Shown: positions 34,906 to 43,223 of the stretch, in pieces
Layout: each line of letters begins with the position of its first letter
How positions within the stretch are numbered: the first letter of the stretch is position 1
Origin: Hydrocarboniphaga sp.
Lineage (GTDB): Bacteria > Pseudomonadota > Gammaproteobacteria > Nevskiales > Nevskiaceae
NCBI RefSeq assembly: GCF_028291725.1
Contig: NZ_JAQGNT010000049.1
Location: 1-49,722, forward strand
Length of the DNA: 49,722 nt
Reading direction: 5' to 3'
Position numbers and translations under genes: made by a program
Notes under the pieces: model-generated
The model's database searches: none
The model's input: the letters and a program-made list of their open reading frames with translations, nothing else
Told to the model about the DNA's origin: nothing

Positions 34906-35796
34906 TCAGTGATCGGCGCCGCGCCGGAACTGGCTCGGCGTCTGGCCGGTGCAGGCGTGAAACACCTGGGTGAAATGCGACTGGTTGCTGAAGCCGACGT
35001 CGAGCGCGATCTGCGCCAGGCACAGCGAGGTTTCGCGCAGCATCTGCTTGGCCCTCTCCACGCGGCGCTGGGTCACGTAGCGATGCGGCGACATGCCGGT
35101 GACGGTGCGGAAGCGGCGGGCGAAATGCGCGCGGCTGACGCCGACCCGGTCGGCAAGATCGTTCAGCGACAGCGGCTCGGTCAGGCGTGAATCGATGAAG
35201 TCCAGCATCGCGTCGAGCTTCAGGCCGGAGTCGCTGTGCGGGATCGCTTCGGCGGTTTCGGCCGCGGCCGGCTTGGCGAAGCTGCGCATCAGGTGCAGCA
35301 CCAGTGCGCGCGTCACCGCATGCACGTAGGGGAAGTTGAACGAGCTGCCGTTGCGCGCTTCGCTCAGCAGGATCTGCATGCAGGAGCTGGCGAACCCGTC
35401 CTCGAACGCGAAGCGGAAATCCGGTACCGCCGAGGAGGTCGATTCCGACAGGCCGCGCAGCAGCTTGCCCGGCACGTGGATCGAAGTGAAGCCGACCTGG
35501 CCGTCAATTCGGTATTCCACCTTACGACCCGGCGGAATCACGCTGATCAGGCCCGGGACCGAGGTGGTGGCGCTCCACGGGCCATTGCAGGCCGCGCGCA
35601 CCTCGCGCGAGCCATCACTATGGTATGCAACGATAAAATCGTCGTTCTCGTCGAGATTGAAGCCGTCCAGCCAGGGCAACTGCCACTCGCAGACCGATAG
35701 CCCGCCCCAGGCCTGCTGGTCGTTGACCAGTACCGGGGGCATGCGCAGGCCCTTGCTGAAAGCATCGACGGCCCGTATTCCACACAGTTCGCCCAT
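34906..35796 (-). CDS. AraC-family transcriptional regulator
   Basis: A 296-residue regulator. Residues 20-180 are an AraC-binding-like domain (WLDGFNLDENDDFIVAYHS, SVIPPGRKVEYRID). Residues 200-292 are two helix-turn-helix units (LADRVGVSRAHFARRFRTVTG and IALDVGFSNQSHFTQVFH), then TPSQFRR. AGGAGGAG lies before the ATG at 35796. It is divergent from the DUF7064-led operon; a threefold 13-base direct repeat lies in the shared gap. It most likely activates that operon in response to the pathway's substrate. Confidence 0.92.
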   Translation of the reverse strand: MGELCGIRAVDAFSKGLRMPPVLVNDQQAWGGLSVCEWQLPWLDGFNLDENDDFIVAYHSDGSREVRAACNGPWSATTSVPGLISVIPPGRKVEYRIDGQVGFTSIHVPGKLLRGLSESTSSAVPDFRFAFEDGFASSCMQILLSEARNGSSFNFPYVHAVTRALVLHLMRSFAKPAAAETAEAIPHSDSGLKLDAMLDFIDSRLTEPLSLNDLADRVGVSRAHFARRFRTVTGMSPHRYVTQRRVERAKQMLRETSLCLAQIALDVGFSNQSHFTQVFHACTGQTPSQFRRGADH

Positions 35797-35866
35797 CTGG
35801 TTCTCCTCCTGTATCTCCTCGCACCACAGCAACGAAAGGCGGCTTCGTTGTCATTCGCCCTTCTGA

Positions 35867-35905
35867 GTACTTTTTGAAAGCACTTTCTGAGAGCACATTT
35901 TGATT
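35867..35905. promoter_or_regulatory. Three tandem 13-base direct repeats, putative regulator sites
   Basis: GTACTTTTTGA, GCACTTTCTGA and GCACATTTTGA begin at 35867, 35880 and 35893, exactly 13 bases apart. They lie in the gap between the araC-type gene and the DUF7064 operon, 70 bases upstream of the former's start. They are good candidates for a regulator binding array. The 13-base period is not the 21-base spacing usual for AraC dimers, so another protein may bind. Confidence 0.6.
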
Positions 35906-36031
35906 AGGCGCGCGAGCCGATTTCGAAAGAACCCGCGTCGTACTGCCGCCTAAGCTTAACCCAGTCGAGAGCGGTTTCCACGGCGTGTCGCCTGGATGTC
36001 GAACCGCCCCGCGTGTGCCTGGAGGCCAGCG

Positions 36032-37039
36032 TTGATTACCGCAAAGGATGTCGAGTTTCACACCCCGGGCGATGCCGATCACCGGCACGCCGAAACCAAC
36101 TGGTTCTGCTTCTACGTTCCAGCAGAGAAGTTGATGGGCATCATCTATACCGTCGCCCGCCGCGGTGTCGGTGTGCAGTCCTGCGACGTGTCGCTGTACG
36201 GGGCGCTGGTCGACAACCGCGCCGAGACACTTTATCTCGATACGCAGATGGCCTTGCCCTGCCCGGCAAAGCTGTCGGATTACACCACCGCGAACGGCCT
36301 GTCGGTGAAGGCGCTGAATGCGCCGCGCGACTACCGCGTCGATTACAAGGGCTACGACGGCGTCGAGATCCATTTCGATTTCAAGGGCCTGATGGAGCCT
36401 TTCGACATCCATGACCCGAAGCACAGCCCGATGGCGAAGTCGTCCACCGAGGAGCAGCACGCCGGCGCCGGCATGGGTTCCGGCTATGGCGGGCATTTCG
36501 ATCTGACCGGGCATTTCAGCGGCCAGCTGATCTACGGCGGCCGGGAGTACGAGATCGACTGTGTCGAGACCATGGATCACAGCTGGGGCAATCGCGCCGA
36601 GATCTTCGTGCCGACGATGGGCTGGTCACATGCGCATTTCGGCAAGGACCTGGCGATCAAGTGGATCAATCACTGGGACCCGAGCAAGCCGGTGGATCAG
36701 CAGCAGAGCCTCGCGCACGGCTACGTGATGGAGGACGGCCAGGTTTATGGCCTCACCGATCTGAAGCTCTACACGCATCGTATCGGCAGCGTGATTCATT
36801 CGGTCGAGTTTCTCGCCACCGACAAGCGCGGCAGGAAATTCCACGCCTACGGCATGGCCGAAGTTGGCGGCCCGTGGATCTGTTATGCCGGCTCGCTGGT
36901 GTATGCCGCGCAGTGCCGCTGGACGCTGGACAACGGCCGCGTCGGCTATGGGCTCGCGTCCGAGATCACCTCGCTGCAGGCGCTGACGCGCCAGCACGGC
37001 CGCCGCTGGACGCAGTCGTCCGGCCACATCACCTCATAG
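36032..37039 (+). CDS. DUF7064/CrtC-like lipocalin-fold protein
   Basis: A 335-residue protein. A TTG start at 36032 is chosen because GGAGG lies seven bases before it; an in-frame ATG at 35996 is the alternative. MDHSWGNR (about residues 181-188) is the signature of the DUF7064/hydroxyneurosporene synthase-like (AttH/CrtC) superfamily, and GGREYEID and WTLDNGRVGYG lie on either side. Distant relatives hydrate carotenoid double bonds or act on terpenes. It is the first gene of the plus-strand cluster that runs to 43609 and may act on a hydrophobic intermediate. Reaction unknown. Confidence 0.78.
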   Translation: MITAKDVEFHTPGDADHRHAETNWFCFYVPAEKLMGIIYTVARRGVGVQSCDVSLYGALVDNRAETLYLDTQMALPCPAKLSDYTTANGLSVKALNAPRDYRVDYKGYDGVEIHFDFKGLMEPFDIHDPKHSPMAKSSTEEQHAGAGMGSGYGGHFDLTGHFSGQLIYGGREYEIDCVETMDHSWGNRAEIFVPTMGWSHAHFGKDLAIKWINHWDPSKPVDQQQSLAHGYVMEDGQVYGLTDLKLYTHRIGSVIHSVEFLATDKRGRKFHAYGMAEVGGPWICYAGSLVYAAQCRWTLDNGRVGYGLASEITSLQALTRQHGRRWTQSSGHITS

Positions 37040-37078
37040 AAACGCCGCGACGAATCATCGGAATCAACGGAGAGAGAG

Positions 37079-38275
37079 ATGCAAATAATCGACAAAGACA
37101 GGCCATCGCCGGAGTTGATCGCCTCGATGCGCAAGCGCTTCGAGGTCGAACGCGAAGTCGACCGCGCGCTGACCTACAAGATGGAAAAGCGCTCGGGGCC
37201 GGCCTACACCAAGCTGCCGCTGGAAACACTGGTCGCCGGCCTGAAATCGCTGATCGCCTCGCAGCTGAAAGAGCCCTTCGAAATCAGCAATGCGCACTGG
37301 CTCGCCGGCGGCGCGTCCAAGCTGCAGGTCGGTTTTGATCTCGCCTGGAACCGCCCGGGTGTCGGTCGCGAAACCACCCGGATGGTGCTGCGCAACGACC
37401 TCGCCGAGGCATTGCATGCGACCAGCCGGCTGCGCGAATTCCAGATCGTCAAGGCGCTGACCGGCACCATCCCGATGCCGCCGGTGTTCTGGGTAGACAA
37501 CACCGGCGAGCATCTGCCGTATCCGGCGATCGTCTACGGCTTCGTCAACGGCGTCACCAAGCCGTCGAACGCCAAGAGCGGCGTCACCGGCCTGGGCACC
37601 TACCTGCCTGAAGATGTGCGCAACAAGCTGTCGCCGCAGTTCGTCGCGCACATGGCGAAGATGCATACCTTCGATTTCAGCAAGGCTGAGCTGTCCGCAT
37701 TCGACGTACCCCAACTCGGCAAGCAGAACGCCGAGTGGGTGGTCAACTGGTGGGATCGGGTATGGGCCGAGGACGCGCAGGAAGAAGTGCCGCTGATGGC
37801 GCTGGCCTCGAGCTGGCTGCACAAGAACGCACCGGCCGTTGAACACCTGTCGATCGTGCATGGCGACTTCCGCACCGGCAACTACCTGTTCAACGAGGCC
37901 GATACCCGGATCACCACCTGGCTGGACTGGGAGCTGTCGCGCATCGGCGACCGTCACCAGGATCTGGCCTGGAGCACCAGCCACGCGTTCTCGGTACTCG
38001 GTGAGGACGGCAAGACCCTGCTGGTTTCGGGACTGATGCCGGAGACCCAGTTCCTCGAAGAGTACGAAAAGGCCTCGGGCCTCAAGGTCGATAAAAAAGC
38101 GCTGCATTACTACCAGGTGTTCAACGCCTACTCGATGATCGGCATGACGCTGGGCACCAGCTATCGCGTCGCGCGCAACGGCAAATCACACCAGGACATT
38201 CTGCTGGCCTGGCTGCTCGGCGTCGGCTACATGCTGCTCGATGAAATGCGCGGCCTGATCGAGAAGGGAGTCTAA
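37079..38275 (+). CDS. APH-fold phosphotransferase, LvaA/ACAD10-like
   Basis: A 398-residue kinase-fold protein of the aminoglycoside-phosphotransferase superfamily, preceded by a 70-residue N-terminal extension. The catalytic loop is HGDFRTGN (H261, D263, N268) and the metal-binding Asp is D283 in TTWLDWELSRIGD. In catabolic clusters such kinases (LvaA, ACAD10) phosphorylate hydroxyacyl-CoA thioesters so phosphate can be eliminated. Its neighbour after five bases is a small helical protein, like the LvaA-LvaB pair. GGAGAGAG precedes the ATG. Resistance to antibiotics is not supported. The true substrate is not known. Confidence 0.87.
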   Translation: MQIIDKDRPSPELIASMRKRFEVEREVDRALTYKMEKRSGPAYTKLPLETLVAGLKSLIASQLKEPFEISNAHWLAGGASKLQVGFDLAWNRPGVGRETTRMVLRNDLAEALHATSRLREFQIVKALTGTIPMPPVFWVDNTGEHLPYPAIVYGFVNGVTKPSNAKSGVTGLGTYLPEDVRNKLSPQFVAHMAKMHTFDFSKAELSAFDVPQLGKQNAEWVVNWWDRVWAEDAQEEVPLMALASSWLHKNAPAVEHLSIVHGDFRTGNYLFNEADTRITTWLDWELSRIGDRHQDLAWSTSHAFSVLGEDGKTLLVSGLMPETQFLEEYEKASGLKVDKKALHYYQVFNAYSMIGMTLGTSYRVARNGKSHQDILLAWLLGVGYMLLDEMRGLIEKGV

Positions 38276-38280
38276 ATCTC

Positions 38281-38829
38281 ATGGAAATGCGTCCTCAGTT
38301 CCAGATTCAAACCATCATCAAGGCGATGACCGAAGACGTGATCCCGGCACTGGATCAGACCAACCAGCTGGCGATGCAGTCGGCGCAGCTGACCATCGGC
38401 ACGCTGATGCTGATCTCGCAGCATCTGCCGCTGGAATACCGCTACGACTGCGATGAGCTGACGCGTCTGGTGGCGACCGCGGAGGTGCTGAAAAGCCAGG
38501 CAAAAGCGGGTGAAACCACCAGCGCGGCGGTCGCCTGCCTGAAGGAAACCGCACGCAGCGGCGCCGACGTGCTGAGCCGCGCTCGTGCTGAACCGGCCGA
38601 GATCCTCGATGCGATCCACAAGCTGCGCGCCAGCACTTCCGATATCGTCCGCGCGGTCTATGCGGAAGGCTCGGAAGCGGCGCAGAGCGCGGTGCAGGCC
38701 ACCGTGCTGGCGATGTCGAAAGACCAACTGCTGCGTGATCGCTCCTGGCTGCTGATGCAGGGCTGGGAGCCGGATCCCAAGGCGGTGCCGGCGATCGACA
38801 CGCTGCTCGCGCCGATCGCGAAGGGCTGA
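38281..38829 (+). CDS. Small helical protein, DUF6285/LvaB-like partner of the kinase
   Basis: A 182-residue, mostly helical protein. The first helices (IIKAMTEDVIPALDQ and LAMQSAQLTIGTLMLISQHLP) follow the pattern of DUF6285 proteins, which include LvaB, the small accessory subunit needed by the LvaA kinase. It lies five bases downstream of the phosphotransferase gene and seven before the phosphatase gene. I infer that it forms a complex with the kinase. The C-terminal half (AEPAEILDAIHKLRASTSD, QLLRDRSWLLMQGWEPD) has no motif I recognise. LvaB is shorter, so homology is not certain. Confidence 0.6.
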   Translation: MEMRPQFQIQTIIKAMTEDVIPALDQTNQLAMQSAQLTIGTLMLISQHLPLEYRYDCDELTRLVATAEVLKSQAKAGETTSAAVACLKETARSGADVLSRARAEPAEILDAIHKLRASTSDIVRAVYAEGSEAAQSAVQATVLAMSKDQLLRDRSWLLMQGWEPDPKAVPAIDTLLAPIAKG

Positions 38830-38835
38830 GCACGC

Positions 38836-39612
38836 ATGGGTCTGCAAGCCGCCACCGCCGACCATCTGCAGCAGGTGCGTTGCCTGCCGCTGAGCGGCGC
38901 GGTGAACTTCCGCGACCTCGGCGGCTATGTTGCCGCCGACGGCCGCCGCGTGCGCTGGAACCAGCTGTTCCGCTCGGATTCCCTGGCCGAACTCAGCGAC
39001 GCCGATCTGCAGGTGCTGGCGAGGGTCGGGCTGCGCACGATCTGCGATCTGCGCGGCGAACCCGAGCGCGTGCACAAGCCGAACCGTGTGCTGCTGACGC
39101 CGCCGGCGATGCACGCGATCGGCTTCATGCCGCATCGCGGCGACGAGCTGCTGACAGAGACGCGGACCGGAGCGATCGGCGTCGGCGAAATCGAAAGCCG
39201 GGTACGTGAAATCTACCGGCGCTTCGTCACCGAGCAGTCGCAGGCGTACTCGAAGCTGCTGTCCCTGATCGAGCCCGCTGCGCTGCCGCTGCTGTTCCAT
39301 TGCACCAGCGGCCGCGATCGCACCGGCTTCGGCAGTGCCGTCGTGCTGATGGCGCTTGGCGTGCCGCGGTCGACGATCGAGGAGGACTACGCACTGAGCA
39401 ACCGCTACCGCCGCGATCTGACGTTCCAGATTGGCGGCGAAGTGTCGGCGGAGGTGATGGCGACGCTGACGCAAGCGCATCCGGATTATCTGGCGGCAGC
39501 CTTTGCGGCGATCGACGAGCACTACGGCACGGACACGACATATCTGCGTGTAGGGCTGGGCATCTCCGCCGCGCGCCAACGCGAGCTGCAAGCCCTGCTG
39601 CTGGAACCATAG
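38836..39612 (+). CDS. Tyrosine-phosphatase-fold protein (Y_phosphatase3 type)
   Basis: A 258-residue protein of the PTP superfamily. NFRDLGGY (24-31) and RSDSL are the family opening, DLRGEPE (71-77) follows, and the catalytic loop is HCTSGRDRTG with nucleophile C156 and R162 (CX5R). Members include secreted bacterial phosphatases of pathogens, but here no signal peptide is seen and the gene sits inside a catabolic operon next to a small-molecule kinase. It could dephosphorylate a metabolite or the kinase product. A family C palindrome follows directly. The chemistry is intact; the target is unknown. Confidence 0.85.
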   Translation: MGLQAATADHLQQVRCLPLSGAVNFRDLGGYVAADGRRVRWNQLFRSDSLAELSDADLQVLARVGLRTICDLRGEPERVHKPNRVLLTPPAMHAIGFMPHRGDELLTETRTGAIGVGEIESRVREIYRRFVTEQSQAYSKLLSLIEPAALPLLFHCTSGRDRTGFGSAVVLMALGVPRSTIEEDYALSNRYRRDLTFQIGGEVSAEVMATLTQAHPDYLAAAFAAIDEHYGTDTTYLRVGLGISAARQRELQALLLEP

Positions 39613-39617
39613 GAACC

Positions 39618-39698
39618 GTAGGGCGGGTCGAGACCCGCCGCTTTCGGGTAGAAATCGCAACAGCAACATCACAAACGGCGGGTCACGACCCGCCCTAC
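39618..39698. repeat. Family C inverted repeat within the catabolic cluster
   Basis: GTAGGGCGGGTCGAGACCCG faces CGGGTCACGACCCGCCCTAC. It lies between the phosphatase and SDR genes, which are on the same strand. Confidence 0.86.
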
Positions 39699-39715
39699 GA
39701 AAACTGGAGAGAGAC

Positions 39716-40498
39716 ATGAGTACCGCACTGGATCGTTTTTCCCTGAAAGGCCGCGTCGCGCTGGTCACCGGAGCCGGCAGCGGCATGGGCCGGCACTTCG
39801 CGCAGACGCTGTCGGACGCGGGTGCGAAAGTCGTCTGCGCCGCCCGCCGCACCGAGTTGATCGAATCGGTCTCCGCCGAAATCCGCGCCAAGGGCGGCCA
39901 GGCCGCGGCCGTCGCGATCGACATCGGCAATACCGACAGCGTCACCAGTGGATTTGACGCCGCCGAGCGCGCCTTCGGCACGATCGACCTGCTGATCAAC
40001 AACGCCGGCCAGATCGTGTTCGCGCCGTTCCCGGACATCAGCGACGAGCAGTGGAACAACCTGATCAACGTGAACCTCTCGGGCTGTATGCGCATGTCGC
40101 GCGAGTTCTCGAAGCGGCTGATCGCCAAGGGCAAGCCCGGCAGCATCGTCAACATCACCTCGATCACCGGCCAGCAGGCCAAGCCCTACCTGTCGATCTA
40201 CGGCACCGCCAAGGCCGCGCTGATCCACTTCACCAAGCAGCTTGCGATGGATCTGCTGCCGCACAACATCCGCGCCAACTCGATCGCGCCGGGCTACTTC
40301 CGCACCGAGATGGTGGACTGGTATTTCGACAGCGACGCCGGCAAATCCGAAGTCGAGAACCTGCCGGCCAAGCGGGTCGGCCTGCTGGAGGAACTCGACG
40401 GTCCGCTGCTGCTGCTGGCCAGCGATGCGGGCAGCTACATGAACGGTGCGATCGTGCCGGTGGATTACGGGCACGTGGTGCGGATTTCGTTCACCTGA
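39716..40498 (+). CDS. Short-chain dehydrogenase/reductase
   Basis: A 260-residue classical SDR. The nucleotide motif is TGAGSGMG (18-25), NNAGQ is at 95-99, and the catalytic set is S149 (NITSITG), Y162 and K166 (YGTAK). It likely oxidises or reduces a secondary alcohol or ketone of a ring or side chain with NAD(P). AGAGA precedes the ATG. The next gene is the Rieske oxygenase after 75 bases holding a half family D repeat, so they may still be co-transcribed. Confidence 0.94.
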   Translation: MSTALDRFSLKGRVALVTGAGSGMGRHFAQTLSDAGAKVVCAARRTELIESVSAEIRAKGGQAAAVAIDIGNTDSVTSGFDAAERAFGTIDLLINNAGQIVFAPFPDISDEQWNNLINVNLSGCMRMSREFSKRLIAKGKPGSIVNITSITGQQAKPYLSIYGTAKAALIHFTKQLAMDLLPHNIRANSIAPGYFRTEMVDWYFDSDAGKSEVENLPAKRVGLLEELDGPLLLLASDAGSYMNGAIVPVDYGHVVRISFT

Positions 40499-40519
40499 TT
40501 GGATGTCGGCGACCGCCTG

Positions 40520-40546
40520 GTAGGTCGGCAATCCCTTGCCGATGTG
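40520..40546. repeat. Half copy of the family D element
   Basis: GTAGGTCGGCAATCCCTTGC is one family D arm with no partner. It lies between the SDR and oxygenase genes and ends 28 bases before the oxygenase start. Confidence 0.7.
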
Positions 40547-40573
40547 TGAATTGGAGTGAACTGGAGACAGAAG

Positions 40574-41953
40574 ATGGGCAGCAATCAGCAAGCCAATACG
40601 TTCAAGTTCCCGCTGGATCTCGGTGCCCCGGACGGCACGCTCGAGGGCAAGGCGCCGCCGGTCGACAACGGTCTTGCAGTGCCGGACCCGTCGCGCTACT
40701 ACTCTGCGGAATTCATGGCGAAAGAAGGCAAGGACCTGTGGCCGCGCGTATGGCTGCTGGCTGCCTGCAGCGCCGACATCCGCGAGGCCGGCGACTACAC
40801 CGTCTACCAGCACGGCAAGGAAGAGTTCATCGTCGTGCGCCAGGACGATCTGTCGATCAAGACTTTCTACAACGCCTGCCCGCATCGCGGCAATCGTATC
40901 TGCCAGGTCGATCGCGGCACCGCGAGCAGCTTCACCTGCCCGTTCCACAGCTGGAAGTTCGAGTGCGACGGCAGGCTCAAAGAGATCGTCGATGAAGAGA
41001 CGTTCAACCCGAAGCTGATTCAGCACCGGCCGGGCCTGAGCGAAGTCCGCACCGATACGCTCGGCGGCCTGGTGTTCATCAACATGGATGGCAAGGCGCC
41101 GCCGTTGAACGAGTGGATGGGCCTGCCGGAAGGCTATCTCGAAGCCTACGACATGGACTCGATGAACCTGGTGCGCCACACGCGCAGCGAGTGGAAGAGC
41201 AACTGGAAGACCGGCGTCGATACGTTCTACGAGTCCTATCACCTGCCGCATATCCATCCGCAGACCCAGGGCTCGATCGAAGAATTCAGCCAGATCGATC
41301 TGTACAGGAACGGCTTCAGCCGGATGATCATGTGGTTCGGCATCAAGTCGCATCGCTTCGAGGCCGAGCACGAGCGCGCACTTGATGAGGGCGTGAAGAT
41401 TTTTCTGCGCGACGCCGGTATCGACCCCGAGAGCTACACCGGCACCAACGCCGACACGCGTGTCGATATCCAGGCGGCCAAGCGCGAACGCGCCAGGACA
41501 CTGGATCCGCTGCGCCCCTGGGACAAGCTCACCGACGGGCAGCTCAGCGACGGCTGGATCACCGGCATGTTCCCGAACGTGCAGATGGGCATGCATGCCG
41601 AGGGCGTGTTCATCATGCGCTTCGTGCCGCACGAGACCGACCCGGAGAGGTTCTACTACGACAACATGCTGCTGTACCGCCATGTCGACGTGCCGAACTA
41701 CGACGTGCCGACCTGGATGGCGATGCCCGAAGAACTCGACGTGACCGGCGCCACGCGCCCGGACATCGAGCGCTGGCCGGTCGATCAGGTACCGGGCATC
41801 GGCCCGGTGCTGCTGCAGGACTGGGAGCTGGTCGAGCACGTGCAGCGTGGCCTGAAGTCGAGCGGCTTCAAGGGGCCGCTGTGGGGCGAGCAGGAACAGC
41901 GCATCCGCCACTACCAGCGCGAGATCGATCGTTACCTCGATGGCGAAAAGTAG
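40574..41953 (+). CDS. Rieske non-heme iron oxygenase alpha subunit
   Basis: A 459-residue ring-hydroxylating oxygenase. The Rieske [2Fe-2S] ligands are C102-x-H104 and C122-x2-H125 (CPHRGN, CPFHSW). The catalytic iron site is in WKTGVDTFYESYHLPHIHP, with D216 bridging and H223/H228 as likely ligands. It would hydroxylate an aromatic or alicyclic ring using electrons from the adjacent ferredoxin. GGAG precedes the ATG at 40574; its C-terminus overlaps the ferredoxin start by 14 bases. No beta subunit or reductase gene is in the window. Substrate unknown. Confidence 0.93.
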   Translation: MGSNQQANTFKFPLDLGAPDGTLEGKAPPVDNGLAVPDPSRYYSAEFMAKEGKDLWPRVWLLAACSADIREAGDYTVYQHGKEEFIVVRQDDLSIKTFYNACPHRGNRICQVDRGTASSFTCPFHSWKFECDGRLKEIVDEETFNPKLIQHRPGLSEVRTDTLGGLVFINMDGKAPPLNEWMGLPEGYLEAYDMDSMNLVRHTRSEWKSNWKTGVDTFYESYHLPHIHPQTQGSIEEFSQIDLYRNGFSRMIMWFGIKSHRFEAEHERALDEGVKIFLRDAGIDPESYTGTNADTRVDIQAAKRERARTLDPLRPWDKLTDGQLSDGWITGMFPNVQMGMHAEGVFIMRFVPHETDPERFYYDNMLLYRHVDVPNYDVPTWMAMPEELDVTGATRPDIERWPVDQVPGIGPVLLQDWELVEHVQRGLKSSGFKGPLWGEQEQRIRHYQREIDRYLDGEK

Positions 41954-42260
41954 ACACCGGCTGATCAGGCTGGCCGAGTTGCCGGTGGATACGAACCAGG
42001 GTTTCAGGATCGACGGCAAGCCGGTACTGCTGTGCAGAACAGCGGCCGGCGTGTTCGCGATCGAGAACCGTTGCACGCATCAGCTGGCGCCGCTGGAAGG
42101 CGGCCGCATGCGCGGCACCAACCTGTTCTGTCCCAGGCATGGCCAGCGCTTCGATATGCGCACCGGCGCGACGGTGGGGCAGCTGACCAAGATCCCGATC
42201 CAGGCTTACGAGGTCTGCATCGACGAGGACGACACCATCGAAGTGCTGCTGCCGGACTGA
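41940..42260 (+). CDS. Rieske-type ferredoxin of the oxygenase
   Basis: A 106-residue Rieske ferredoxin. Cluster ligands are C45-T-H47 (NRCTHQLAPLE) and C64-P-R-H67 (FCPRHGQRFD). It passes electrons to the oxygenase encoded upstream and overlaps that gene by 14 bases, so translation is coupled. The reductase partner is missing from the window; it may be encoded elsewhere or shared. Confidence 0.93.
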   Translation: MAKSRHRLIRLAELPVDTNQGFRIDGKPVLLCRTAAGVFAIENRCTHQLAPLEGGRMRGTNLFCPRHGQRFDMRTGATVGQLTKIPIQAYEVCIDEDDTIEVLLPD

Positions 42261-42296
42261 CCGCAGTTGCGCCTCAAAAAATGCGAGGAAGAAAAA

Positions 42297-42731
42297 ATGA
42301 GTCTGGAACAGAGTCTGGAGCACAGTTTGGAACGGAGTTTGGAGCAGGACAACAAGCAGGTCGTCACCGAATTCCTGGAGCGCTTCTCGTCGGGCGACGT
42401 GGCGAAAACCATGTCGATGTTCGCCGAGGACGCGACCTGGTGGGTCGCCGGCACGATGCCGATCTCCGGCACCTACGACAAGGCGCAGTTTACCCAGCTG
42501 CTGTCGGGCGTGCTCGAGGTCTGCACCGGGCCGATCCAGATCAAGCCGCTGGCGTTCACCGCCGAAGGCGAGCGCGTTGCGCTCGAGGCCGAGTCCTACA
42601 CGCAGACGCGCAACGGCCGCACCTACAACAACCTCTATCACTTTCTGTTCAAGGTGCGCGATGGCAAGATCGCGGGCGTGAAAGAGTTTCTCGATACCAT
42701 GCATACCAACGCGGTGCTGTGCACGCCGTGA
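42297..42731 (+). CDS. SnoaL-like (NTF2-fold) protein with a repeated N-terminus
   Basis: A 144-residue NTF2-fold protein of the SnoaL-like/nuclear transport factor group. The core has VVTEFLERFSSGDVAKTMSMFAEDATWWVAGTMPISGTYDKAQF and HFLFKVRDGKIAGVKEFLDT, the usual hallmarks. The first 17 residues are four copies of S-L-E-x coded by a 12-base tandem repeat, which is odd for this family. GAGGAAG precedes the ATG at 42297. Relatives are small isomerases, cyclases or hydratases; here it stands with other pocket-fold proteins in an oxygenase operon. Confidence 0.82.
   Translation: MSLEQSLEHSLERSLEQDNKQVVTEFLERFSSGDVAKTMSMFAEDATWWVAGTMPISGTYDKAQFTQLLSGVLEVCTGPIQIKPLAFTAEGERVALEAESYTQTRNGRTYNNLYHFLFKVRDGKIAGVKEFLDTMHTNAVLCTP
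42300..42347 (+). repeat. Four tandem 12-base coding repeats (SLEx)
   Basis: Four consecutive units AGT-[CT]TG-GA[AG]-xxx code for SLEQ, SLEH, SLER and SLEQ at the start of the SnoaL-like gene. The copies differ at synonymous and third-residue positions, so they are not very recent. Confidence 0.85.
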
Positions 42732-42749
42732 TCGACATAGGGGAAGACA

Positions 42750-43223
42750 ATGTCGGCAAGCGATAAAGAGGCCGTTTCTCTGGCCTACGAATTTACGTTC
42801 AACGCCCAAGTGATGCCGCCGGTGGATGTTGGCGCGGCGCCGATGGGCGCGCGCATGTGTTTCCAGATGGGCAGCGGCAATGTCGGAGGCGAGCGCCTGA
42901 AAGGCCGCTTTCTGGGCGGTGGCGACTGGCTGCAGATCGGGCCAGACGGCTATGGTCGCGTTGATGTGCGCGGGCAGATCGAGACCCACGACGGCGCTTT
43001 CATCTACGTCTATTACCAGGGCTTTCTGGAGATGAACGCGGCGCTGACGAACGCGCTCGGCACCGGCGCGGAGACGCAGTTCGCCGACGCCTACCTGCGC
43101 ACGACGCCGCGCATGGAATGCGGCGATGCGCGCTACGCCTGGGTCAATCACACGGTATTCGTCGCGGCGGGCCGCCTGCTCGCCGGCGGCCAGGTCGAAT
43201 ACCGCGTCTACCGGGTGCTGTGA
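42750..43223 (+). CDS. DUF3237 family protein
   Basis: A 157-residue DUF3237 protein. The family pattern is visible in MPPVDVGAAPMGARMCFQMGSGNVGGERLKGRFLGGGDWLQIGPDG and GQIETHDGAFIYVYYQG, with FVAAGRLLAGGQVEYRVYRVL at the end. No reaction is established for the family, although members recur in oxygenase- and terpene-degradation clusters. Its stop overlaps the next start (TGATG), so it is coupled to the epoxide-hydrolase-like gene. Confidence 0.88.
   Translation: MSASDKEAVSLAYEFTFNAQVMPPVDVGAAPMGARMCFQMGSGNVGGERLKGRFLGGGDWLQIGPDGYGRVDVRGQIETHDGAFIYVYYQGFLEMNAALTNALGTGAETQFADAYLRTTPRMECGDARYAWVNHTVFVAAGRLLAGGQVEYRVYRVL

Noticed and set aside
37079-38275. Aminoglycoside resistance phosphotransferase
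   Set aside because: The fold is shared, but the long N-terminal extension, helical partner gene and catabolic setting point to a metabolite kinase.
39695-42076. 793-codon minus-strand frame opposite the SDR and oxygenase genes
   Set aside because: Shadow frame; both genes on the other strand have intact catalytic motifs.
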